NCBI RefSeq assembly: GCF_026965535.1
Contig: NZ_CP114039.1
Location: 6,634,001 to 6,698,000 of the forward strand
Length of the DNA stretch: 64,000 nucleotides
Direction of reading: 5' to 3'
Source of the DNA: Corallococcus sp. NCRR
GTDB lineage: Bacteria > Myxococcota > Myxococcia > Myxococcales > Myxococcaceae
Shown: piece after piece, positions 8,984 through 17,087 of the stretch
How the letters are laid out: the number at the start of each line of letters is the position of its first letter
How positions within the stretch are numbered: position 1 is the first letter of the stretch
Program-made: the position numbers and the translations under genes
The notes under the pieces: model-generated
Database searches by the model: none
What the model was told of the DNA's origin: nothing
The model's input: only the letters and a program-made list of their open reading frames with translations

Positions 8984-9110
8984 GGGTCGTCAGCCTCGCA
9001 AGCAGGGCTGACAAGGATATCCGTTCTAGGCCCGGTATCCTCGACCGCGAGGGTAGTGGTGGCCGCGTGGGACCGGTGGCATAGGCTGCGCCCCCAACAA
9101 GGAGCAGGCG

Positions 9111-9473
9111 ATGGCGTACATGCTGGTGGTGAAGCAGGTGGGGAACAGCAAGGCGTTCACGGAGGAGGAGAATCGGGTGGCGGCGGCTCGCATGGAGCGG
9201 ATGCTGCGCTTCGGGGCGTCGCTCCAGGAGCGAGGCATCTTCCTCGCGGGGGACTCCCTGCGCTCGGACGCCGAGGGCGTCCGGGTGGAGCGGCGTGACG
9301 GGAAGCTCAGCTTCAGCGACGGGCCGTTCACGGAGTCCAAGGAGATCATCGGCGGCTTCTTCCTCGTGGACGTGAAGACGCGCGAGGAGGCGCTGGAGTT
9401 GGCCACGCAGTGCCCCGCCGCGGAGTGGTCCACCGTCGAGGTGCGCCAGTGCGGTCCCTGCTACGAACCGTGA
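9111..9473 (+). CDS. YCII/DGPF-domain protein
   Basis: Small cytoplasmic protein of 120 residues with the YCII-related ferredoxin-like fold. It begins MAYMLVVKQ, has FTEEENRVAAARMERM in the first helix and the diagnostic DGPFTESKEIIGGFFLVDV. Proteins of this family often sit next to ECF sigma factors, but none is adjacent here, so its role is open. ATG 9111 is preceded by AAGGAGC at a good distance. It is divergent from the acylase gene (start 8983); nothing specific was recognised in the 127-base gap. Confidence 0.85.
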   Translation: MAYMLVVKQVGNSKAFTEEENRVAAARMERMLRFGASLQERGIFLAGDSLRSDAEGVRVERRDGKLSFSDGPFTESKEIIGGFFLVDVKTREEALELATQCPAAEWSTVEVRQCGPCYEP

Positions 9474-9498
9474 GCGGCGCGTCCGCGCCCGCCGTGGC

Positions 9499-11208
9499 CT
9501 ACGGCGGCGTGGCGCGGTCACGGCACAGCTGCAGGTAGCGCCGGATGAGCTGGAGCCGTGCCCGGTCGAAGGCCTCGCCGTCGTCCGGGACTGCCCAGGC
9601 GTGCGGGATGAGCTTGCGGGCCACGGCGCGCGCGTACGCCGGGTCGCCCGCGTCGCTCACCAGCTTCAGCCATTCGTAGTCCTGCATGCCCTGCCGGATG
9701 AGCTTCATGCGCAGCGAGGGCAGGGGGATTTCGGTGGTGCCGCCGATGAAGGAGGGCAGCCCCGGGTAGAAGAGGGTGCCGTCGCCGTTGCCATTGAAGC
9801 GGAACTGCGTGGTCCACGCGGTGTAGAGCAGGCCCACCGTCTGGTAGTACAGCTCGCCGCTGGCCCCGTTGATGAAGTCCAGCCACTGCATGCCGCGGGC
9901 CTTGGCCGCCGAGCGGTCCACCATGTACGAGGGCCAGCCCTGGCCGGGCTTGTTCTCCGGCGGGGGCGGCTCCGAGGGAGAACAGCCGTGGCTCGCGCAG
10001 CTCTGGTACAGCCACAGCTCACGGTGGGGAAGGTCGAGGAAGTCGTCGTACTTCGGGCGCTGGTCGCCCTCGTAGGGCGGCCGGGTCCCGTCGATGAAGT
10101 TCACCAGCACGGTGATGATGTCGATCTCCTCCAGCAGCCCGTGGGCCTCCACCTCGGTGACGGTGCTGGTCAGCAGCGTGCGCAGCTTCGGGGCCGCCGC
10201 GCGGGTGAGCGCCGCCCGTGCCGCCACCGCCTCCCAGGTGGAGCCGTAGGGCGGCTCATCCCCCACGTAGTCGAATGAGCGCGACAGCCAGCCGCGCGCC
10301 TCCGCCTGCGTCTGGAACTCGGTCAGCGCCGCGCCGTTGGCGGGCCCCAGGTACTGCAAGGCCGTCATGCGCGCCCCGGGCAGGCGGTTGGGGGCGGAGC
10401 CGTCGAGGAACGGGCCCCAGCGCTCACTGAACGTGTCGTAGTCCGGCAGATCCCACGTGGGCAGGTTCACCTCCCGGGGAAAGCCGCTCGCCAGGGTGAG
10501 GCGGTGCTCCAGCGCCATCCGGTGGAAGAGCTTCAAGAGGCGCACCTGGGTGTCCACGGGGCACACGGGATCCCCGGTGAAGGCACGGCACACGTGGGGC
10601 GGCCAGAGCAGGAAGGCGCTGCGCAGCGAGGAGGTGCTCGGCAGCCGCGCGTCCACCACCTGGAGGCGCACCTCCACCCGCGAGTTGAAGCCGTCGCCCT
10701 TCACGGACACGGCGCCACGGTAGTTGCCCGGACGCGCGTGGGGCGGCGCGTGCACGTCGATCCAGATGGCGCGGGATTCGCCCGCGGGCACGTCGAAGGG
10801 AAAGGCCAGACGCTTCTCGCCCACCACCTCGTCCACGTCCGGCACCAGGCCATCCGGCCACCGCCCGGGCGTCGTGTTCGGAGGCGTGGGGGTCGTGATG
10901 TCCAGGAACGCCTCCCGGTAGAGCAGGAGGTCCCCGCCGTGGATGCGCGAGCGGCCCGCGCGCAGCTCCGGCAGGGCGGCGCTCACGCCCTTTAGGCCCG
11001 ACCGGCCTCCGTGCACCACCACCTGGAAGGACACGAACTCGTTGCGCGCGGCGGTCAGCGACACGGAGCGCTGGACGCGGGGAGGCGTCTCCGGGCGCAC
11101 CTTCACCATCGCGCTCTCGCCCCAGACAGCCGGACGCGACGAGTGCGCCCAGGCGACCTGGCTCCCCAGCAACAACAAACCAATCAGTGCCAGCTTGAGG
11201 GATTGCAT
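9499..11208 (-). CDS. Secreted DUF4091 / glycoside-hydrolase-like protein
   Basis: Protein of 569 residues from ATG 11208, chosen because it begins a clean signal peptide (MQSLKLALIGLLLLGSQVAWA) with GAGG just upstream; the frame stays open further upstream but without sense. Residues about 30-230 form a beta-sandwich-like N-terminal region. The C-terminal third has the DUF4091 signature (GNGDGTLFYPG, then RMKLIRQGMQDYEWLKLV). DUF4091 occurs at the end of extracellular glycoside-hydrolase-like proteins with a TIM-barrel centre, so a role in polysaccharide breakdown is plausible but unproven. It is divergent from the CBS gene at 11463. The intervening 254 bases hold no motif I can name. Confidence 0.8.
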   Translation of the reverse strand: MQSLKLALIGLLLLGSQVAWAHSSRPAVWGESAMVKVRPETPPRVQRSVSLTAARNEFVSFQVVVHGGRSGLKGVSAALPELRAGRSRIHGGDLLLYREAFLDITTPTPPNTTPGRWPDGLVPDVDEVVGEKRLAFPFDVPAGESRAIWIDVHAPPHARPGNYRGAVSVKGDGFNSRVEVRLQVVDARLPSTSSLRSAFLLWPPHVCRAFTGDPVCPVDTQVRLLKLFHRMALEHRLTLASGFPREVNLPTWDLPDYDTFSERWGPFLDGSAPNRLPGARMTALQYLGPANGAALTEFQTQAEARGWLSRSFDYVGDEPPYGSTWEAVAARAALTRAAAPKLRTLLTSTVTEVEAHGLLEEIDIITVLVNFIDGTRPPYEGDQRPKYDDFLDLPHRELWLYQSCASHGCSPSEPPPPENKPGQGWPSYMVDRSAAKARGMQWLDFINGASGELYYQTVGLLYTAWTTQFRFNGNGDGTLFYPGLPSFIGGTTEIPLPSLRMKLIRQGMQDYEWLKLVSDAGDPAYARAVARKLIPHAWAVPDDGEAFDRARLQLIRRYLQLCRDRATPP

Positions 11209-11462
11209 GGCCTCGCAGGCTGAGGCTTGAGAGGGATTGCGGCAATGCGACCTCCGGCTCCAGCTCTCGTGGGGCAGCCGACATCGTCGGGCGTCTGGCC
11301 TGCCCTCCGGGATGGCTCGGGCCACGACGACGCGCCGTGATCCGCCGGGTTGCATCTGGCCGCTGGCGTGCGCTGCGTCCATGGGTGGAGGACGCACGCG
11401 GGGACGCCCCGCCATCCGGCCGTGCGATTGGACGCATGGCCGCGACGTCCCGGGGAGGCACC

Positions 11463-11885
11463 ATGTCGCTCGCAAGGTTCTGCCGCAAACCGGTGGCCAT
11501 CATCCAGCCCACGCAGAGCGTGGCCGAGGCCGCGGAGGCTCTGCGCGACCAGCACGTGGGCGCGCTCGTGGTGGTTCAAGACGACCTGCGCCCGGTGGGC
11601 ATGCTGACCGACCGGGACATCGTGACCCGGGTGCTGGCCGCGCGGAAGGACGCCACCGCCACCTCCGTCGCGGACGTCATGTCGCCCAGGCCGTTCGTCG
11701 CCCGTCTGGAGGACTCCATCGACAGGACCCTCTTCGCCCTACGTCAGCACGGCGTGCGCCGCCTGCCCATCGTGGACGGGCAGGGACAGGTGGTGGGGCT
11801 CGTCTCGCTCGACGACTTCTGGGTGCTGTTGTCCGCGGAGTTGGATCAGACGGCATCCGTCGTGCGCGACAACCAGGGGCCCTGA
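11463..11885 (+). CDS. Twin CBS-domain protein
   Basis: Protein of 140 residues made of two CBS motifs. The first spans about residues 10-65 (PVAIIQPTQSVAEAAEALRD and VGMLTDRDIVTRVLA). The second spans about 75-130 (SPRPFVARLEDSIDRTLFAL, RRLPIVDGQGQVVGLVSLDD). Such stand-alone CBS pairs bind adenosine nucleotides and act as energy or redox sensors; the partner is unknown. ATG 11463 is chosen because GGGGAGG lies just ahead of it, although the frame is open from 11337. No transcription partner is evident. Confidence 0.85.
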   Translation: MSLARFCRKPVAIIQPTQSVAEAAEALRDQHVGALVVVQDDLRPVGMLTDRDIVTRVLAARKDATATSVADVMSPRPFVARLEDSIDRTLFALRQHGVRRLPIVDGQGQVVGLVSLDDFWVLLSAELDQTASVVRDNQGP

Positions 11886-11992
11886 AGCCGCTCATCCCGG
11901 AGCCGTGCCGCGGGGCTGCTCGAAGGTGCTCCGCGACAGCGCCAGCAGGTCCACCACCTCTTCATTGGGGTCCGCGGCCGGCCCGTGACAGG

Positions 11993-12718
11993 TCACGACG
12001 TGTCATCCCGCTTCCGGGCCCCTGGCGGCCGCGCGCCCAGTCGCTTGCGCAGCAGATGGAAGGCCCACAGGCCGGCGAGGATGCCGGCCGCGCCCAGTCC
12101 CAGCAGCGCGGGGGTGCGCCGCTCCAGGACGCTGGCGCCCAGGTAGACGGTGCCCACCGCGTAGGGAAGCTCCGCCAGGGCGAGCACGGCCAGGTAGCGG
12201 CGCAGCCCATAGCGCGCGAGGCCGAGCACGTAGCCCGGGATCTCCGAGGGGACGGCGAGCTGGAAGAGGAGCACTACCCCGAAGGGCGTGCGCCGGGAGA
12301 TGCGCTCCTCGTAACGGGCGAGCAGGTTTTCGGAGGTGAGCCGGCGGATGACGGGTCTGCCCCATGCGCGGGCGATGCCGTAGGCGCACGCGCCGCCCAG
12401 CATCCAGCCCAACCAGAGCAGGAGCGCGCAGACCGCCTTTCCCCAGGCCTGGAGCGCCACCGGCAGCAGCAGCGCGCTGGAGAAGAAGGCCAGCATCGCC
12501 GACAGGGCGGAGAGGAGCACGAAGAGCACCGCGCCCCAGACGGGATGCGTGGAGATGATCGGCGCCGCCGCGTCGATGGCCCGGTCCACCAGGGACTGGA
12601 ACGCCTCAGAGGACGCGAGTAGCGCGAGGCCGGCGAGCAGCAGCCCCATCAGGAGCGCCCGGCCCCACATGGCGGGGAGCCCGTGGTGCGCGTCCCGAGG
12701 CTGGGGGGAGGTGCTCAT
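11993..12718 (-). CDS. VTT/DedA-like (TVP38/TMEM64) membrane protein
   Basis: Integral membrane protein of 241 residues with about five hydrophobic segments: near residues 18-38, 55-80, 85-108, a re-entrant region about 150-175, and 195-215. The block RRTPFGVVLLFQLAVPSEIP followed by GYVLGLARYGLRRYL is the hallmark of the VTT (SNARE-associated Golgi/DedA) fold. These proteins affect membrane lipid homeostasis, with several members acting as lipid scramblases or undecaprenyl-phosphate flippases. ATG 12718 was chosen because longer frames run into the preceding permease gene. It lies 13 bases after that permease and may be the last gene of the exporter operon. Confidence 0.8.
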   Translation of the reverse strand: MSTSPQPRDAHHGLPAMWGRALLMGLLLAGLALLASSEAFQSLVDRAIDAAAPIISTHPVWGAVLFVLLSALSAMLAFFSSALLLPVALQAWGKAVCALLLWLGWMLGGACAYGIARAWGRPVIRRLTSENLLARYEERISRRTPFGVVLLFQLAVPSEIPGYVLGLARYGLRRYLAVLALAELPYAVGTVYLGASVLERRTPALLGLGAAGILAGLWAFHLLRKRLGARPPGARKRDDTS

Positions 12719-12731
12719 GGGCCTCGGGCCT

Positions 12732-13889
12732 TCAGGCTCGCAGCGCGTCCAGGATGGACAGGCGCGAGGCGCGCAGCGCGGGGAGCAGCCCACCCAGCAG
12801 CCCCATCCCCGTGCCGAACAGCAGCGCGCCCAGCAGGATGGCGGGGGTGGGGGAGAAGCCGAAGCTCACTGCCGCGAACGTCTGGAAGTTGAGCGTGCGG
12901 ATGTGGATCCACCGCGTGGCCAACGCCCCCAGCGCGCCCAGCACGCCCCCGGCCGCGCCCAGCATGGCGGACTCCACCACCACGCTGGCCAGCACGCTGC
13001 GCCGCCGGAAGCCCACCGCGCGCAGCATCCCCAGCTCCGCGACGCGCGTCGCCACCTGGGCGTACATGGTGATCATCGCCCCCAGCACCGCGCCCACGCT
13101 GAAGACGAAGGACACGAAGAGGCCCAGCACGCGGATGAAGGCGGCCAGCCCGCTGGCCTGGTCCGCCCAGTACACTGGCTCGGGTTTGGCCTCCAGCGTG
13201 AAGCGCGGGTTGGCCTCCACGCGCTTCACGAAGTCCTCCACCTCCGCGGGCGAGCGCAGCCGCACCACCGCGGAGTTGTAGTCCTCGCGCCCGAAGGCCG
13301 TGCCCAGGCGCATGGCGTCCGCCCACACCTCGGACTCGAAGGCGCCACCCCGGGCGGCGAAGACGCCCACCACCGGCCAGCGCTGCCGGGCGAACCGCAG
13401 CTCCCCTCCCAGCGTGGCCTCTGGCGAGGTCCCGACGAGCGAGCGGCCCAGCACCACCTCGTTGGTGCCCGGCCGGGGCCTGCGCCCGGAGACGAGCTGG
13501 ACCTCCGGCCGCGCCTCGAAGCTCTCCGCGCTGACGCCGCGCGCCGACGTGTTCATCGCCTGCGTGCGTCCGCTGGGCAGCGTCAGCAGCACCACCCGCT
13601 CTCCGGCCGCCAGCGGCTGGCCGTCCGGCCCGGACGCCACCTGGGGATCCGTGGCGAGGATGCGCACCGCGTCGCGCTCCACGCCGCTGACCAGTTCGCT
13701 GGTGGCCCCCTTGCGCAGCACGACGACGTTGGACGCGTCTCCACCCGAGGCCAGCGCGGACTCGATGCCGTTGGCCAGCATCAGCACCGCGGAGAAGACG
13801 AAGACGACGAGCCCCAGCCCCACCACCGTGAGGCCGGTGGACAGCCGGCGCGCCCACAGGCTGCGGGCGTTGTAGTAGAGCGGCACCAT
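12732..13889 (-). CDS. ABC transporter permease, MacB/FtsX type (second permease)
   Basis: Protein of 385 residues with the MacB architecture: one N-terminal membrane helix (about 15-40), a large periplasmic domain (about 45-245) and three C-terminal helices forming the FtsX domain (about 252-280, 300-330, 345-370). The terminal motif LLPALRASRLSILDALRA is the typical FtsX ending. It lacks an ATPase domain and depends on the separate ATPase at 15056-15754. It sits 3 bases after the other permease, with which it probably forms a heterodimer. The usual role is mechanotransmission-type export of a peptide, lipid or lipoprotein substrate through the HlyD-like adaptor encoded upstream. Confidence 0.9.
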   Translation of the reverse strand: MVPLYYNARSLWARRLSTGLTVVGLGLVVFVFSAVLMLANGIESALASGGDASNVVVLRKGATSELVSGVERDAVRILATDPQVASGPDGQPLAAGERVVLLTLPSGRTQAMNTSARGVSAESFEARPEVQLVSGRRPRPGTNEVVLGRSLVGTSPEATLGGELRFARQRWPVVGVFAARGGAFESEVWADAMRLGTAFGREDYNSAVVRLRSPAEVEDFVKRVEANPRFTLEAKPEPVYWADQASGLAAFIRVLGLFVSFVFSVGAVLGAMITMYAQVATRVAELGMLRAVGFRRRSVLASVVVESAMLGAAGGVLGALGALATRWIHIRTLNFQTFAAVSFGFSPTPAILLGALLFGTGMGLLGGLLPALRASRLSILDALRA

Positions 13890-13892
13890 CGC

Positions 13893-15059
13893 TCAGGCCA
13901 CCTTCCTCAGGCCTTCCGCCACCGGCAGCCGCACCGCGCGCAGCGCCGGCCCCACGCCCGCCAGCAGGGCCACCGCCACCGCCGCGAGCGCGGAGACCCA
14001 GAGCGTGTGCCCGCGCGTGAGGTGGTCCGGCATGGGGCCGAACCGCGAGGCGATGACGTTCGCGAAGATTCCCACCAGCACCGGCGCGGCCGTCACCCCC
14101 AGCGCCGCCGAGCACAGGCCGATGAAGGAGGACTCGGCCAGCACCAGCGCCACCACGGCGCGCGAGCGGAAGCCCAGGGCGCGCAGGGTGGCGATGTCGC
14201 GGGTGCGCTCGCGCACGCCCATGGCCAGCGTGTTGCCGATGACGAGCAGGATGATGAGCAGGATGACGCTGGACACCACCCGCACCGCGGTGACGATGGC
14301 CGAGGACATGGCCACGAAGCCCTGCTGGAAGGCCTTCTCGCTCTCCGTCTTCGTCGGGTAGGGGCTGTTGTCGAACAGGTGGTCGATGGCCGCCGCCACC
14401 TCGGCAGAGCGCGACGGGTCGTCCACGCGCACCGCGTAGATGCCGGCCTTGTCCTTCATGGCGTCGGTCAACCGGTCGCTCTCGTTGAGGCAGCGGTAGC
14501 CGAACACCAGCGTGCTGGTGTCCACGCCGGGCCGCGCGCCGCGGTAGACGCCGTGCACGTTGAACGTCCAGTCGCCGGGATAGAGCTGCCCCTTGAGCGT
14601 CACCCGGTCCCCCGCCTTCCATCCGAAGCGCCGGGCCAGCTGCTCCCCCACGAGCGCGCCGCACGGGTCGCCCCGGAAGGCGGCGAGTTGCGAGGGGGGA
14701 ACGACGTACTCCGGGAAGACGTCCAGGAAGGTGGTCGCGTCGACGGCGAAGTTGGCGAAGAAGTCCTTCTGCGAGTCGCCCAGCTTGCCGCCGAACCACT
14801 CCTGGTGCGTGACCGAGGTGACGCCCGGCAGCGCGGCGATGCGCGCGTAGTAGGACAGCGGCAGCGGCTGGGTGAAGGACACCTTGTTGCGGACGATGAG
14901 CCGGTCCACCTGCGCCGCCCGCGCGTTGTAATAGAAGAGGTCGACGACGGTGCTCAGGAAGATGAAGGCCGTCACTCCCACCGCGCCCGCGAGGACGGTG
15001 AGCGTCAGCCGCAGCGGATTTCGCATCAGGTCGCGGCTCGCGAATCCCACGTAGTTCAC
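13893..15059 (-). CDS. ABC transporter permease, MacB/FtsX type (first permease)
   Basis: Protein of 388 residues starting at GTG 15059 (VNYVGFASRDLMRNPLRLTL). It has an N-terminal helix at about 17-40, an extracytoplasmic domain, and FtsX helices from about 262 onward including TAVRVVSSVILLIILLVIGN, ending in RAVRLPVAEGLRKVA. The start codon overlaps the stop of the ATPase gene as GTGA, a 4-base overlap typical of translational coupling, which also fixes the start. It pairs with the permease at 12732. The exported substrate is unknown. Confidence 0.9.
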   Translation of the reverse strand: MNYVGFASRDLMRNPLRLTLTVLAGAVGVTAFIFLSTVVDLFYYNARAAQVDRLIVRNKVSFTQPLPLSYYARIAALPGVTSVTHQEWFGGKLGDSQKDFFANFAVDATTFLDVFPEYVVPPSQLAAFRGDPCGALVGEQLARRFGWKAGDRVTLKGQLYPGDWTFNVHGVYRGARPGVDTSTLVFGYRCLNESDRLTDAMKDKAGIYAVRVDDPSRSAEVAAAIDHLFDNSPYPTKTESEKAFQQGFVAMSSAIVTAVRVVSSVILLIILLVIGNTLAMGVRERTRDIATLRALGFRSRAVVALVLAESSFIGLCSAALGVTAAPVLVGIFANVIASRFGPMPDHLTRGHTLWVSALAAVAVALLAGVGPALRAVRLPVAEGLRKVA

Positions 15060-15754
15060 TGGAGCACCCCCTTGTCCAGGTGGTGCACGCGGCCCGCGCG
15101 CTCCGCGGCCTGCGGGTCGTGCGTCACCATGACGAGCGTCTTGTGCAGCTCCCGGTGGAGCACGCCGAAGAGATCCAGCACGGCCTCCGCCGCCTTGCGG
15201 TCCAGGTCCCCCGTGGGCTCGTCCGCGATGATGAGGTCCGGGTCGGTGACGATGGCGCGGGCAATGGCCACGCGCTGCTGCTCGCCGCCGGACATCTGCG
15301 GCGGGCGGTGGCCCACGCGGTGGCCCAGTCCCACCAGCTCCAACGCGGCGGCCACGTGCTGGCGCCGCTCCCCGCGCGTCAGCGGCGTGAGCAGGAGGGG
15401 CAGCTCCACGTTCTCCGCCGCCGTCAGCACGGGGATGAGGTTGTAGAGCTGGAACACGAAGCCCACGTGAGCGGCGCGCCAGTCGCTGAGCTCCCGGTCG
15501 TCCATCCGCGCCAGGTCGCGTCCGGCCACCTCGACGACACCGGTGGTGGGCCGGTCCAGCCCGGAGACGAGGTTGAGCAGCGTGGACTTGCCGGAGCCGG
15601 ACGGGCCCATGAAGGCCTCGAAGGCGCCGGTGCCGATGGTCAGGTCCACCTCGGCCAGCACGGGCACCTCCACCGTGCCGCGCCGGTACGTCTTCGACAC
15701 GCCCCACAGGCGCACCATGGGGGGCGGGGCCTCGGGCAGCGCGTCCGGGTTCAT
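15056..15754 (-). CDS. ABC transporter ATPase, MacB/LolD type
   Basis: ATP-binding subunit of 232 residues driving the two FtsX permeases. Walker A is GPSGSGKSTLLNLVSGL, the Q-loop region FVFQLYNLIPVLTAAENVEL, signature MSGGEQQRVAIARAI, Walker B DLIIADEPTGDLD and the switch His in VMVTHD. All catalytic residues are present. ATG 15754 overlaps the stop of the adaptor gene (ATGA) and is preceded by GGAGGCGGGGAGCGG, so this start is preferred over longer versions. Adaptor, ATPase, permease and permease therefore form one tightly coupled operon. Confidence 0.95.
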   Translation of the reverse strand: MNPDALPEAPPPMVRLWGVSKTYRRGTVEVPVLAEVDLTIGTGAFEAFMGPSGSGKSTLLNLVSGLDRPTTGVVEVAGRDLARMDDRELSDWRAAHVGFVFQLYNLIPVLTAAENVELPLLLTPLTRGERRQHVAAALELVGLGHRVGHRPPQMSGGEQQRVAIARAIVTDPDLIIADEPTGDLDRKAAEAVLDLFGVLHRELHKTLVMVTHDPQAAERAGRVHHLDKGVLQ

Positions 15755-16989
15755 CCGCTCCCCGCCTCCACCTTCACGCGCCGGCCGTCGTGAAGGCGCT
15801 TCGGGTCCGGGGCCACCACCACCTGTGTGCCCGCCCCCGGGCCCTGTGTCAGGGACACCTCGTCCCCCACGCGCTCGCCCACGCGCACCGGCTGGCGCGC
15901 AAGCTGTCCGTCCTTCACCACCCACACGGCGGTGCCCTTCGCGTCGCGCACCACCGCGCTGGCGGGCACGCGCGGAGGCTGTCCGTGCGCGGCCAGCTGT
16001 CCGGGAGGCAGCGGCTGGCGGAGGAAGGACACCTTGGAGCCCATGTCCGGCAGCGCCCCCTGGGGGACGGACTGGAAGCGCACCAGCACCGTGGCGGTGG
16101 CCTTGGAGCGGTCGATGGCGGGGCGCACCGTGGCCACCTGGCCGGGGAAGGCGCGCCCGGGCAGGGCGTCCAGGAAGATGAGGGCGGGCTGGCCGATGCG
16201 GATGCGCGAGAGCTGCTCCTCGCTGACCTCGGCCTCGACCTCCAGGGCGTGCAGGTCCACCAGCTCCACGATGCCGCCCAGGTTGGTGCCAGTGAGGGCG
16301 GCCGGCGCGAGCACCGCGCCCTCGTTCGCGAGCTTCTTCGACACGGTGCCGTCGAACGGCGCGCGCACCACGGTGTGCGAGAGCTGGAGGCGGGCCGCTT
16401 CGCTCGCCCGGCGTGCGACGGCGAGCTGCGCTCGGGCCAGGTTGAGGGCCTCCTGCGTGGCGCGGCCGGCGGTCTCCACGTCCAGGAGCTGGGCCCGGGG
16501 GACGACGCCCTGCCGGGCGAGGTTGCGCGTGCGCTGCGTGGTGCGCTGCGCGTTGAGGGCCTGGGCCTCGGAGGAGGCGAGCTGGGCCTCGGAGGCCCGC
16601 ACCGCCGCCTCGGCGCGATCCAGCACCACGCGGGCATCCCGGTCATCCAGCCGGGCAATCACCTGCCCCCGCCGCACGGGCTCTCCTTCCTCCACGGCGA
16701 CCTCCACGAGCTGGCCCGCGACGAGCGGCGCGATGACCGAGCGGCGCCGCGAGTCGACGTAGCCGGAGGCGGACAGCTCCGTCTGCTGCTCGCCGGGAAG
16801 CGGCTCGCGCACCTCGGCCACGCGCACGGTGGGCGCGCGGCGTGTGACCGCGCCCGCCACCAGGACGAGCACCGCCACCAGGAGCCCCACGGGGATGAGC
16901 CAGCGCAGCCTGCGCCGGCGCTTCATGGGGGCAGCGGAGCGGTCGATGCGCAGGGCGCTCAACGCGGTCTGGGACTGTGCGTCGGCCAT
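15751..16989 (-). CDS. HlyD/MacA-type periplasmic adaptor protein
   Basis: Membrane-fusion protein of 412 residues. A cytoplasmic basic patch (MKRRRRLRW) is followed by one membrane helix at about 31-47 (LIPVGLLVAVLVLVAGAV). Then come a barrel-sandwich lipoyl half (SVIAPLVAGQLVEVAVEEGE), a coiled-coil hairpin rich in Ala, Arg and Gln at about 105-195, the second lipoyl half (LSHTVVRAPFDGTVSKKLAN) and beta-barrel domains. It bridges the inner-membrane ABC exporter encoded downstream to an outer-membrane channel, which is not encoded next to it. First gene of the exporter operon; its stop overlaps the ATPase start. Nothing recognisable lies in the 98 bases between it and the formate dehydrogenase gene. 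Confidence 0.92.
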   Translation of the reverse strand: MADAQSQTALSALRIDRSAAPMKRRRRLRWLIPVGLLVAVLVLVAGAVTRRAPTVRVAEVREPLPGEQQTELSASGYVDSRRRSVIAPLVAGQLVEVAVEEGEPVRRGQVIARLDDRDARVVLDRAEAAVRASEAQLASSEAQALNAQRTTQRTRNLARQGVVPRAQLLDVETAGRATQEALNLARAQLAVARRASEAARLQLSHTVVRAPFDGTVSKKLANEGAVLAPAALTGTNLGGIVELVDLHALEVEAEVSEEQLSRIRIGQPALIFLDALPGRAFPGQVATVRPAIDRSKATATVLVRFQSVPQGALPDMGSKVSFLRQPLPPGQLAAHGQPPRVPASAVVRDAKGTAVWVVKDGQLARQPVRVGERVGDEVSLTQGPGAGTQVVVAPDPKRLHDGRRVKVEAGSG

Positions 16990-17087
16990 GGCACCTCCCG
17001 GCGAGGATCCCGGGCCCTCGAGGATGAGGGTAGGGAGGCGCGGGGCGGGGTGCCACGAGCGGGGCGCCGCCTGGCGCCGCGCCCCGG

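Noticed and set aside
11209-11475. N-terminal extension of the DUF4091 protein to 11475
   Set aside because: The extension is basic and low-complexity and would bury a textbook signal peptide that starts at 11208.
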